The notes beneath the pieces are model-generated. The model ran no database searches. It worked only from the letters and a program-made list of their open reading frames with translations, and had not been told where the DNA came from. A stretch of 26,170 bases of DNA from positions 1 to 26,170 of the forward strand of contig CAZGYQ010000043.1 in the NCBI GenBank assembly GCA_964530695.1, in the 5' to 3' direction. The position numbers and the translations under genes were made by a program. Within the stretch, counting starts at the first letter, position 1; the number at the start of each line of letters is the position of its first letter. Below are positions 1 through 6,700 of this stretch, piece by piece. Source of the stretch: VFBF01 sp964530695 (lineage in GTDB: Bacteria; Pseudomonadota; Alphaproteobacteria; Caulobacterales; Aquidulcibacteraceae).

Positions 1-1409
1 GAGGGGGCGACGGCGCCCGCCCACATCCCCCGGCTTCGCCGGGTACTTCCCCCGCGAGCGGGGGAAGAAATGGAAGGCGTCACTATGCCGACTGCGCCGT
101 GCTCGTGCGCGCGGCCTGGCAGATGCGGGCGTTCGAGGAACGCTTCCTCATGCTGCGCATCCCGTACAAGGTCATCGGCGGCCCGCGCTTCTTCGAGCGC
201 GCGGAAGTCCGCGACGCGCACGCCTATCTGCGCCTCATCCGCAGCCCCGACGACGATCTCGCCTTCGAGCGCATCATCAACCAGCCCAAGCGCGGCCTCG
301 CGGACGCCACGCTGAAGAAACTGCACGCGGAGGCCAGTCAGCGCACGCCGACCTTCAAACCCGACGAACCGCTGTTCGACATGCTCACGGGCGAAGTCAC
401 CGAATATCCCGTCCCGGAAAACATCACGGCATCGACGCGCTTCCGTTCGCTCACCGAGGCCGCGCGCGAGATCGTGAAAGGCGACGCGCTGCCGCTGAAG
501 GCGCGCACGGCGCTGAAGACGTTCCTCGCCGACTTCGACCGCTGGCGCGAGAAGCGCAAGCAGGTGAATCATGTGGAGCTCGCCGAAATCGTCCTCGACG
601 AGAGCGGCTACACGGAGATGCTGAAGAACGACAAGTCGCCCACCGCGCAGACGCGGCTCGAAAACCTGAAGGAACTCGTGCAGGCGATGGGTCATTTCGA
701 CACGCTCGAAGCCTATCTCGAACACGTGGAACTCGTGCTCGACATCGACACGGGCGGCGACGGCGACGAGGTGCATCTCTCCACGCTGCACGCCGCGAAG
801 GGACTTGAATGGCCGCTCGTATTTTTGCCCGGCTGGGAGGAAACGGTATTCCCCTCGCAGCGCTCCATCGACGAAAACGGCGTGAAGGGCCTCGAGGAAG
901 AGCGTCGCCTCGCCTATGTCGGCATCACGCGGGCGCGCGAAAGCGCGCGCATCTCGTTTGCCGCCAACCGCCAAATCTACGGCCGCTGGCAGAACGTGCT
1001 GCCGTCACGCTTCGTCGACGAGTTGCCGGAAGCCAACGTCGATGCGATTTCCGAAACGGGCTATGGCCGCGGCGGAGTCGGCGAGAGCGGCGCGCGCTTT
1101 GAAGCCTACGCGCCGGGCGCGGGATTCAACTCCGGCTACGAAAGCCCCGGCTGGAAACGCGCGCAGGACCGGATGGGCGCCATGGGGGGCGAAGGCAAGA
1201 GCTTCGGCCGCGCGCCGGCCATCGAAGGCGAAGCGCGCCTCGTCGCCAAATCCGCCGACAGCGACGCAAAGTTCGCCGTTGGCGCGCGCATCTTCCACGA
1301 CAAGTTCGGCTACGGCCGCATCCGCGCCGTGGAAGGCAACAAGCTCACCGTCGCGTTCGAGAAGGCCGGCGAGAAGAAGGTGATCGACAGTTTTGTGAAG
1401 GCGGCTTGA
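1..1409 (+). CDS. uvrD: UvrD/PcrA-type DNA helicase, C-terminal part (5' end outside window)
   Basis: This is the 3' part of a superfamily 1A 3'-5' DNA helicase of nucleotide-excision and mismatch repair. The visible part begins at the start of helicase domain 2 (CAVLVRAAWQMRAFEERF) and carries the characteristic VIGGPRFFERAEVRDA segment. Motif V is seen as STLHAAKGLEWPLVFLPG and motif VI as EERRLAYVGITRAR. The end (FHDKFGYGRIRAVEGNKL) resembles the Tudor-like tail of PcrA/UvrD that contacts RNA polymerase. The Walker A part lies before the window. The frame is open back to base 3, so the GTG at 99 is probably not the start. Codons from about base 24 to 74 are made of a palindromic repeat and do not look like helicase. 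Either the repeat is an in-frame insertion in the linker before domain 2A, or the gene is disrupted here. The product family is certain; intactness is not. Confidence 0.9.
   Translation, partial: GGDGARPHPPASPGTSPASGGRNGRRHYADCAVLVRAAWQMRAFEERFLMLRIPYKVIGGPRFFERAEVRDAHAYLRLIRSPDDDLAFERIINQPKRGLADATLKKLHAEASQRTPTFKPDEPLFDMLTGEVTEYPVPENITASTRFRSLTEAAREIVKGDALPLKARTALKTFLADFDRWREKRKQVNHVELAEIVLDESGYTEMLKNDKSPTAQTRLENLKELVQAMGHFDTLEAYLEHVELVLDIDTGGDGDEVHLSTLHAAKGLEWPLVFLPGWEETVFPSQRSIDENGVKGLEEERRLAYVGITRARESARISFAANRQIYGRWQNVLPSRFVDELPEANVDAISETGYGRGGVGESGARFEAYAPGAGFNSGYESPGWKRAQDRMGAMGGEGKSFGRAPAIEGEARLVAKSADSDAKFAVGARIFHDKFGYGRIRAVEGNKLTVAFEKAGEKKVIDSFVKAA
24..74. repeat. Double-hairpin palindromic element inside the uvrD frame
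   Basis: Two adjacent perfect hairpins are visible. The first, 29-43, has a CCCGGC/GCCGGG stem with a TTC loop. The second, 46-67, has arms CTTCCCCCGC and GCGGGGGAAG. The flanks CACATCC and AAGAAATGG look like the ends of a dispersed alphaproteobacterial intergenic repeat that I recognise by pattern only. In the uvrD frame it reads as a Pro/Ser/Gly-rich stretch with no stop. Exact element ends are uncertain. Confidence 0.65.
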
Positions 1410-1462
1410 GGCTGAGTTTGTGGTCCGGAGCGGACGTTGGGGATCGGTGCTAAAGTGTCAGC

Positions 1463-1840
1463 ATGAGCAGCAGCCCTCGCGACATAGAACAGGCCTTCAG
1501 GAGGGCGCGATGGCGGGACTTCGCGCTCGAACTCAGACGCTCGTGGGCGGTGTGGGCGTTGCTCATCACGACGCTCGGCGGACTTGGCTACTACAACGCC
1601 ACTCCACAAACCTTAGTCGCGACCATTCAAGGGACAGCGATTGGAGCGCATCAACCGGCTTCTGAAGACGACAGCGCTCGCATGAGAATCGCCGTTCGCC
1701 TAGACGCAAATCGCACAGTGAATCTGCCTGTTCCTCGCGGCACTCCGTACATGGCGAGGTCACAAGTCGAGATTGAAGTGATCCGACGAGATTGGTGGCC
1801 GCGTGCCGTTACGTATAAATTTGTGCGCTACGCTGAATGA
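1463..1840 (+). CDS. Hypothetical single-pass membrane protein, 125 aa
   Basis: I do not recognise this protein. It has a basic, arginine-rich N-terminus (residues 1-27), one hydrophobic segment at about 28-44 (WAVWALLITTLGGLGYY), and a C-terminal part of about 80 residues that should face the periplasm, judging by the positive-inside rule. The soluble part ends in a hydrophobic/basic stretch (VIRRDWWPRAVTYKFVRY). The ATG lies 53 bases after the helicase stop, and no strong Shine-Dalgarno sequence precedes it. Base composition is milder than in neighbouring core genes: 1621-1680 has 35 G/C of 60. That, the lack of a recognisable family and the flanking repeats suggest an accessory, possibly acquired gene. 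It could be co-transcribed with uvrD. Confidence that it is a real gene is moderate. Confidence 0.6.
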   Translation: MSSSPRDIEQAFRRARWRDFALELRRSWAVWALLITTLGGLGYYNATPQTLVATIQGTAIGAHQPASEDDSARMRIAVRLDANRTVNLPVPRGTPYMARSQVEIEVIRRDWWPRAVTYKFVRYAE

Positions 1841-1882
1841 CGGCTATCGGCGAACAATTGATACGCTCATTCTCTGGACTCT

Positions 1883-2014
1883 GTCATTCCGGGGCGGCCG
1901 GAGGCCGAACCCGGAACCCAGGGGTTCAAGTGCGGAGGAACGTGCGAGTCGAACCACTCAAGCCCAGTCCCCTGGGTTCCGGGTACGCGCTTCGCGCGTC
2001 CCGGAAAGACTGAG
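1883..2014. repeat. Large compound palindromic intergenic repeat
   Basis: A perfect 15-bp inverted repeat (CCCGGAACCCAGGGG at 1910-1924, complement at 1969-1983) encloses 44 bases. Outside the left arm is a small hairpin (CGGCC-GGA-GGCCG, 1895-1907). Outside the right arm is another (ACGCGC-TTC-GCGCGT, 1985-1999). The borders TCATTCCGGGGC and CCCGGAAAGACTGA are approximately complementary. The whole could fold as a cloverleaf-like structure. The pattern is that of a dispersed non-coding repeat. It fills most of the gap between two unknown genes. Confidence 0.75.
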
Positions 2015-2130
2015 TGTTGTTGGAGACGTCGGTGATTTCCGCTGTCGGCGAATAGCGACCCCACCGAACCAGGCTTGCCCTGCCACCATCCGCCAGCCTA
2101 GCCTCCCCGCACCACAAGGGAGCCCACGCC

Positions 2131-2559
2131 ATGAAACTCCGATCGCTCGCCGTCGCCGCCGTCATGTCCTGCGCGGCCGCCATCGTCCCCGCCCCCGCGC
2201 ACGCGGCGCCCGCCGCGACCGTCGAGGCGTGCATCACCGATGTGCGCGTGCAGACGGGCGATGCGCGCCACAGCCTGTCGGGCTTCGGCAAGATCCGCGA
2301 CGGGCGCCTCTTCGCGTGGTCGATCAACAATGTCGGCATGAGCGGCATCGTCGGCACGGCCTCCAGCATCACGCCGATCGTCGCCGGCGCCGGCACGGGC
2401 TATGTCGCGGGCGCAGAACCTGAGCTTGTCCGCTTCGTTGAGCGCGCGGCGGCGGACAGCGCATGGCTGCGCATCAGCCTCGAGGCCTCCACGGGCATTT
2501 CGCAGAAAGCCGTCACCGTGGCGCGCGCCTATCCGGGATCGGGGCGCTGCTCTGGCTGA
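2131..2559 (+). CDS. Hypothetical secreted/periplasmic protein, 142 aa
   Basis: I do not recognise this protein. The start is supported by AAGGGAG upstream of the ATG and by a clear Sec signal peptide directly after it: basic MKLR, a hydrophobic core over residues 5-20, and a likely cleavage after AHA at residue 25. The mature part is about 117 residues with two cysteines, Cys34 near its start (VEACITD) and Cys140 near its end (GRCSG), which could form a disulfide in the periplasm. The middle is rich in Gly, Ala, Ser and Ile (GIVGTASSITPIVAGAGTG). It lies alone between two palindromic repeats and converges on the ferredoxin gene, so context gives no hint of function. Codon use is G+C-rich, like the core genes. 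Confidence 0.7.
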   Translation: MKLRSLAVAAVMSCAAAIVPAPAHAAPAATVEACITDVRVQTGDARHSLSGFGKIRDGRLFAWSINNVGMSGIVGTASSITPIVAGAGTGYVAGAEPELVRFVERAAADSAWLRISLEASTGISQKAVTVARAYPGSGRCSG

Positions 2560-2595
2560 GCCGCCGTCCCATGGGTGTCTGAAGACGCGCGGTGT

Positions 2596-2696
2596 TAGAG
2601 CCGTTTCCGATCCGATGGAATCGGATCGGGGCTCCAGGTTGTCGATTGGTCGCATTTTCTTCCGACGAACCGGGAACCACTTCGTCGGATACTCTA
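2596..2696. repeat. Dispersed palindromic repeat with terminal TAGAG/CTCTA
   Basis: The unit is bounded by TAGAG (2596-2600) and CTCTA (2692-2696). It contains a 10-bp hairpin with a GGA loop (arms 2607-2616 and 2620-2629) and an 8-bp hairpin (CCGACGAA 2662-2669, TTCGTCGG 2681-2688), with CGCATTTTCT between them. The core AACCGGGAACCACTT matches a motif I associate with intergenic repeats in Rhizobiales and relatives. It sits between convergent genes, and its right end contains the stop codon of the ferredoxin gene. Confidence 0.75.
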
Positions 2697-3014
2697 GTGC
2701 TGGCTTTGCGGCAGGCGCACCACGAGGCCATCGAGTTCCGCGGTCACCTTGATCTGGCAGGAGAGGCGCGAGGTCGGCTGCACGTCGTTGGCGAAGTCGA
2801 GCATGGACAGCTCCATGCCGGAGCTCTCGCCGGTCTTTGCGGCCCAGGTTTCGTCCACATAGACATGGCAGGTCGCGCAGGCGCACGCGCCGCCGCAGTC
2901 GGCGTCGATGCCCGGCACGTTGTGCTTCACGGCGCCTTCCATGACAGTCATGCCCGCGGCCACGTCGATGACGTGTTCCTTGCCGTTGTGTTCGATGTAG
3001 GTGATCTTCGGCAT
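2694..3014 (-). CDS. 2Fe-2S ferredoxin, adrenodoxin/putidaredoxin type
   Basis: This is a small soluble electron carrier of 106 residues, the usual size for the family. Cluster ligands are seen as the CX5CX2C pattern at Cys40, Cys46 and Cys49 (DCGGACACATCHVYVDE) plus Cys86 in RLSCQIKV. An additional Cys44 lies inside the loop. The C-terminal DGLVVRLP segment is typical of the vertebrate-type ferredoxin group that feeds cytochromes P450 and related oxygenases. The ATG is preceded by GGAAGG at a good distance. The ferredoxin reductase gene ends 41 bases upstream on the same strand, so the two probably form one operon and one NAD(P)H-to-ferredoxin chain. The final oxidase or hydroxylase is not in the window. 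The TAG stop falls within the palindromic repeat that follows. Confidence 0.93.
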   Translation of the reverse strand: MPKITYIEHNGKEHVIDVAAGMTVMEGAVKHNVPGIDADCGGACACATCHVYVDETWAAKTGESSGMELSMLDFANDVQPTSRLSCQIKVTAELDGLVVRLPQSQH

Positions 3015-3055
3015 CGTTTCCTTCCGGGGCGCAGTTTGCTTCTGTCAGGTCCGCG

Positions 3056-4291
3056 TCACGCCAGTGCTGCGGTCATGATCTCTTTGAACGGCTTCGACAT
3101 ATCCGATAGCGCGGCAGGTGCAACAGAGGCGCCGCGCTCGATGAGCCGCTTGCCGCCGAGGAACTCCGCCGGGCTGTTGACAGCATCCACCGCCAGGAGC
3201 TTGCCCGCCTTGAGATAGAACACGGCGAACGCGCGTTTTTCCATCGAGCCGCGGATGACGAGCTGGTCATAGCCCGTCGAGAGGCCGGCGATCTGGAGCT
3301 TGAGGTCGTACTGGTCGGACCAGAACCAGGGGGCCTCCTCGGCGGGCGGGGCGGTCCCGGCGATCATCGCGGCGGCGATCTTGGCGCCCTCGATGGCGTT
3401 GTGGACAGACTCAAGCCGCCCTGCGCGGTCGTAGTGGACGAGGGGGCGGCGAACGCAGTCGCCGATGGCGTAGATGGCGGGATCGGAGGTGCGTGCCTGG
3501 CGGTCGACGACAATGCCGTTCTCGACCGTGAGGCCGGAGGTCTCGGCGAGGGCTGTCTCGGGCAGGATGCCGATGCCGGCGAGGACGAGGTCGCAGGGGA
3601 CCTCCGAACCGTCCTTGAGGCCCACGGCCCGGACCCGGGCGTCGCCCTTGATCACTGCGGCCTGGGCGGACAGCGCGAAGCGGACGCCCTTGGATGTGTG
3701 GAAGTCGAGGAAGAAGCCGGAGACTTCGGGGCTGGTCACCCGCGCAAGGGGGCGTTCGGCGGCTTCAAGGACGGTGACGTCGAGCCCCAGCGTCCGCGCG
3801 ACGGCGGCCACCTCGAGCCCGATATAGCCCGCGCCCACGACGACGATACGTTTGCCAGCCTTGAACTCGGGCCGGAGCGCATCCACATCGGCGGCGGTGC
3901 GGAGCACGAAAACGCCCGGCAGGTCCGCGCCAGCCACGGGCAGTTCGCGCACGCGCGAGCCGGTCGCCAGGATGAGCGCGTCATAGCCCAGCTCCCGGCC
4001 GCCCTCGAGGCGGGCCTTCTTCTGGGAGCGGTCGATCCACACGACCTTCTTGCCGGTGAGAAGGGTGATGCTCTCTTCGGCGTAGGCTTCGGCGGGTTTG
4101 AGGAGGAGGCGCTCTTCCGGCATCTCTCCGGATAGGAATTTCTTGGAAAGCGGGGGACGCTGGTAGGGCGGCAGGGGCTCGTCGCCGATCAGCGTGATCT
4201 CGCCCTTGAAGCCGAGCTGGCGCAGGCGAAACGCCGCCTCGCCGCCCGCCTGTCCGGCGCCGACGATGATCACCCGGCCGATCTCGCTCAA
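3056..4291 (-). CDS. FAD-dependent NAD(P)H:ferredoxin reductase
   Basis: This flavoprotein of the putidaredoxin/rubredoxin reductase family moves electrons from NAD(P)H through FAD to a ferredoxin, very likely the one encoded just downstream. In the 411-residue product, the FAD dinucleotide fold is at residues 7-18 (VIIVGAGQAGGE), the ATG motif at 109-112 (ATGS), the NAD(P) fold at 149-160 (IVVVGAGYIGLE) and the second FAD motif at 274-280 (YAIGDCV). The C-terminal PWFWSDQYDLKLQIAG is a hallmark of these reductases. I chose the TTG at 4291 because GGAGG lies five bases before it and the sequence then enters the first fold directly. The same frame stays open back to 4558, but that extension would overlap tsaE and has no domain sense. 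It is divergent from tsaE across about 140 bases. Confidence 0.9.
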   Translation of the reverse strand: MSEIGRVIIVGAGQAGGEAAFRLRQLGFKGEITLIGDEPLPPYQRPPLSKKFLSGEMPEERLLLKPAEAYAEESITLLTGKKVVWIDRSQKKARLEGGRELGYDALILATGSRVRELPVAGADLPGVFVLRTAADVDALRPEFKAGKRIVVVGAGYIGLEVAAVARTLGLDVTVLEAAERPLARVTSPEVSGFFLDFHTSKGVRFALSAQAAVIKGDARVRAVGLKDGSEVPCDLVLAGIGILPETALAETSGLTVENGIVVDRQARTSDPAIYAIGDCVRRPLVHYDRAGRLESVHNAIEGAKIAAAMIAGTAPPAEEAPWFWSDQYDLKLQIAGLSTGYDQLVIRGSMEKRAFAVFYLKAGKLLAVDAVNSPAEFLGGKRLIERGASVAPAALSDMSKPFKEIMTAALA

Positions 4292-4430
4292 GCTCGCCTC
4301 CGCTTCGTTCCATTGTGTGTGCGGCGCATCAGCCCCGCGTGCAAGCTGCGGCCCCGTGGGCGCGACCAGATATCGCCCCCCCGGAAACAACGCTCTTGTT
4401 TGCCGGCCCGGAGACCTGCAGCTTCCCGCC

Positions 4431-4889
4431 GTGCCTGCTTCGCCCCGGATCATCCGCCTCGCCGCGCCCTCAGAGACCGAAGCCCTCGGCGCCCGGTTGG
4501 CCAAGGTTCTGCGGCCGGGGGATGCGCTGCTGCTCTTCGGCGAACTCGGCGCGGGCAAGACGACGCTGGCCCGGGGCCTGGTCGGCGCGTGGACCGGCGA
4601 GGGGGGCGAAACGCCGAGCCCGACCTACACGCTGGTCCAGACCTATGAAGGCGGGAGGGGCGAGATCTGGCATTTCGACCTCTATCGCCTCGAATCGCCC
4701 GATGATGTCGCCGAACTCGGTCTGGACGAGGCGCTGGAGACGGGCGTCGCGGTCATCGAGTGGCCGGAACGTCTCGGCGGCTGGGCGCCGCCGGACCGGC
4801 TGGAACTGCGCCTCGCCATGGACGGCGAAGGCCGACGCGTTGAAATCACAGGCTTTGGACGCCTGACCGACTGGGACGAGCAAGCATGA
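4431..4889 (+). CDS. tsaE: tRNA threonylcarbamoyladenosine synthesis ATPase TsaE
   Basis: This small ATPase works with TsaB and TsaD in forming t6A37 on ANN-reading tRNAs. At 152 residues it has normal family length. Walker A is at 37-45 (GELGAGKTT). The diagnostic SPTYTL follows at 63-68, then HFDLYRL at 81-87 and VIEWPERL at 108-115. The GTG start is chosen because residues 5-10 (PRIIRL) begin the family domain right after it; the GGAG upstream is rather far (17 bases), so the exact start is less sure. The stop overlaps the amgK start by four bases (ATGA), which indicates translational coupling. It is the first gene of the plus-strand operon tsaE-amgK-murU-addB-addA. Confidence 0.93.
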   Translation: MPASPRIIRLAAPSETEALGARLAKVLRPGDALLLFGELGAGKTTLARGLVGAWTGEGGETPSPTYTLVQTYEGGRGEIWHFDLYRLESPDDVAELGLDEALETGVAVIEWPERLGGWAPPDRLELRLAMDGEGRRVEITGFGRLTDWDEQA

Positions 4890-5971
4890 ACCGCACCGCC
4901 GCCCTCGAGCGCATCCTGACGGCCACAGGCTTCGGCGACGCGCGGCGCGAACCCTTTCCGGGCGATGCCTCGACGCGCCGGTATGAGCGCCTGTTCCTGC
5001 CCGATCGCACCGCCATTCTCATGGACGCCCCGCGCAGCAACGAGAGCCCGCCGTGCGATCCCGCCGCGAGCCCCGGAGAGCGGCTGCAATCGGGCTGGAA
5101 CGCGGTTTCGCGTCTCGCCGCGTCCCGCGTCGAGGCGTTCGTGGCGGTGGCCGATCATCTCAGCAATCAGGGCCTTTCCACGCCCTTCGTCCACGGCGTC
5201 GACGCGCCGGCCGGCTATGCGGTGCTCGAAGATCTCGGCGACAATCTCTTCACCCACGCCATCGCGTCGGGCGAGGACGAGATCCAGCTCTACTGCGCCG
5301 CCGCCGATGTGTTGGCGCACGTACACGCGGCGCCCGTGCCCGAGGTCATGCCGGGACCGGACGGAGACTGGCCGCTGCTTGACTATGATGCGCTGGCGCT
5401 CTCAGCCAACGCCGATCTCTTTGTCGACTGGGCGCCGCAGCACGCGGAAGGCATTCACGTCGACGATGCCGCGCGCGCGCGGTGGGAACGCATTCGCGAT
5501 GGCCTCATCGAACAGGCCATGGGCATGGAGCGCGCCTTCACGATCCGCGACTATCACGCGGAAAATCTGCTCTGGCTGCCGGATCGCGAAGGCATTGCGC
5601 GGGTCGGCCTTCTCGACTTCCAGGACGCCGTGCGCGGCTGGCCGGCATGGGATTTCGCGATGCTTCTGCAGGATGCGCGCCGTGACGTCAGCGCGCTGGC
5701 GGCGGAGGCCGCGGTGGCGCGCTATCTGCGGCGTTCGGGCATGAACGAAGCGGCGTTCCGGCATCAGCTCGCCATTCTCGGCGCGCTCAATGCGTTGCGG
5801 ATCATCGGGATTTTCTGCCGTCTCGTCGAACGCGACGGCAAAGCGCGCTACAAGCAGTTCATGCCGCGCGAGTGGGGACATCTCGCCGCCAACCTGCGTC
5901 ATCCCGAACTCGCGGAAATGCGCGCGTTCGTCTCCGGCATCGCCGCGCCCTACCTGGAGCTCGCCGCATGA
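4886..5971 (+). CDS. amgK: N-acetylmuramate/N-acetylglucosamine anomeric kinase AmgK
   Basis: This cytosolic sugar kinase of the aminoglycoside phosphotransferase fold phosphorylates recovered MurNAc (and GlcNAc) at the anomeric carbon. That is the first step of the recycling route that bypasses de novo UDP-MurNAc synthesis. In the 361 residues the kinase catalytic loop appears as RDYHAENLLW (Asp222, Asn227) and the metal-binding Asp as LLDFQDA (Asp244). The N-terminal GDASTRRYERL is the phosphate-loop region. Identification as AmgK, rather than a generic APH-family kinase, rests on the immediately overlapping murU gene, whose product uses its product. The start ATG overlaps the tsaE stop and the stop overlaps the murU start, so the three are translated as a coupled unit. 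In organisms where it has been studied, this route lowers sensitivity to fosfomycin. Confidence 0.9.
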   Translation: MNRTAALERILTATGFGDARREPFPGDASTRRYERLFLPDRTAILMDAPRSNESPPCDPAASPGERLQSGWNAVSRLAASRVEAFVAVADHLSNQGLSTPFVHGVDAPAGYAVLEDLGDNLFTHAIASGEDEIQLYCAAADVLAHVHAAPVPEVMPGPDGDWPLLDYDALALSANADLFVDWAPQHAEGIHVDDAARARWERIRDGLIEQAMGMERAFTIRDYHAENLLWLPDREGIARVGLLDFQDAVRGWPAWDFAMLLQDARRDVSALAAEAAVARYLRRSGMNEAAFRHQLAILGALNALRIIGIFCRLVERDGKARYKQFMPREWGHLAANLRHPELAEMRAFVSGIAAPYLELAA

Positions 5972-6690
5972 GCAACGTGACGACGGCCATGGTGCTCGCG
6001 GCGGGCCTCGGCACGCGCATGCGGCCCCTCACGAACACGCGACCGAAGTGCCTCGTGACCGTCAATGGCAAGACGCTGATGGACCACATGCTCGACCGGC
6101 TCGCCGGCGCCGGCGTCTCGCGCGTGATCGTCAACGTGCACGCATTCGCCGATCTGCTCGAAGCGCACCTGCGCACGCGCCGCGATCTGGAAATCCTGAT
6201 TTCGGACGAGCGCGCGCAGCTCATGGAAACCGGCGGCGGCGTCCGCCAGGCCCTGCACCTGCTTGGCGATGCGCCGTTCATCGTCTGCAACACGGATTCG
6301 ATCTGGGACGAACCGGACGGATCGGCGATCCGTCGCCTCGCCGACGGGTTCGATCCCGCGACGATGGACGCGCGCCTGATGCTCGCGGACATGGGTGAAT
6401 GCCTCGGTTTCGATACGCCCGGCGATTTCTCGATGGCGCCTGCCGGAACAATCGCGCTGCGCGGTCCGGCGCCAAGCGCGCCGTGGGCCTATACGGGCGT
6501 GCAGATCGTGCGTCCCGACATCGTCGCGGCCGAGCCTGTCGAGCCGTTCTCGTTCAAGCGCATCTGGGAGCGCTCCATCGCGGCGGGCCGCCTGTTCGGA
6601 GGGACGCTCGACGGCTTCTGGATGCACGTCGGCGATCCGGCCGCGCGCGATGCGGCGGAAGCGCGCCTGCTTCAGGCGCGCGCGCCGTAG
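5968..6690 (+). CDS. murU: N-acetylmuramate-1-phosphate uridylyltransferase MurU
   Basis: This nucleotidyltransferase converts MurNAc-1-phosphate and UTP to UDP-MurNAc, completing the recycling branch begun by AmgK. The 240-residue protein has the nucleotide-binding signature at residues 8-20 (MVLAAGLGTRMRP), PKCLVTVNGKTL for the sugar-phosphate region and the metal-binding Asp110 in IVCNTDSIW. The ATG overlaps the amgK stop (ATGA). Reading in frame upstream would extend into amgK without family similarity, so this start is preferred. By sequence alone it could be taken for a glucose-1-phosphate or mannose-1-phosphate nucleotidyltransferase; the short length and the neighbour decide for MurU. 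addB begins ten bases downstream. Confidence 0.9.
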   Translation: MSNVTTAMVLAAGLGTRMRPLTNTRPKCLVTVNGKTLMDHMLDRLAGAGVSRVIVNVHAFADLLEAHLRTRRDLEILISDERAQLMETGGGVRQALHLLGDAPFIVCNTDSIWDEPDGSAIRRLADGFDPATMDARLMLADMGECLGFDTPGDFSMAPAGTIALRGPAPSAPWAYTGVQIVRPDIVAAEPVEPFSFKRIWERSIAAGRLFGGTLDGFWMHVGDPAARDAAEARLLQARAP

Positions 6691-6700
6691 GGCGCATGGC

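Noticed and set aside
2410..2445. CCTGAGCTTGTCCG within the secreted-protein gene resembles part of a repeat common in other alphaproteobacteria
   Set aside because: The match is only about 14 bases with no palindrome partner nearby, so chance similarity is likely.
4292..4558. An N-terminal extension of the ferredoxin reductase up to 4558
   Set aside because: It would run through tsaE on the opposite strand and adds no domain. The TTG at 4291 has a strong ribosome site directly before the FAD motif.
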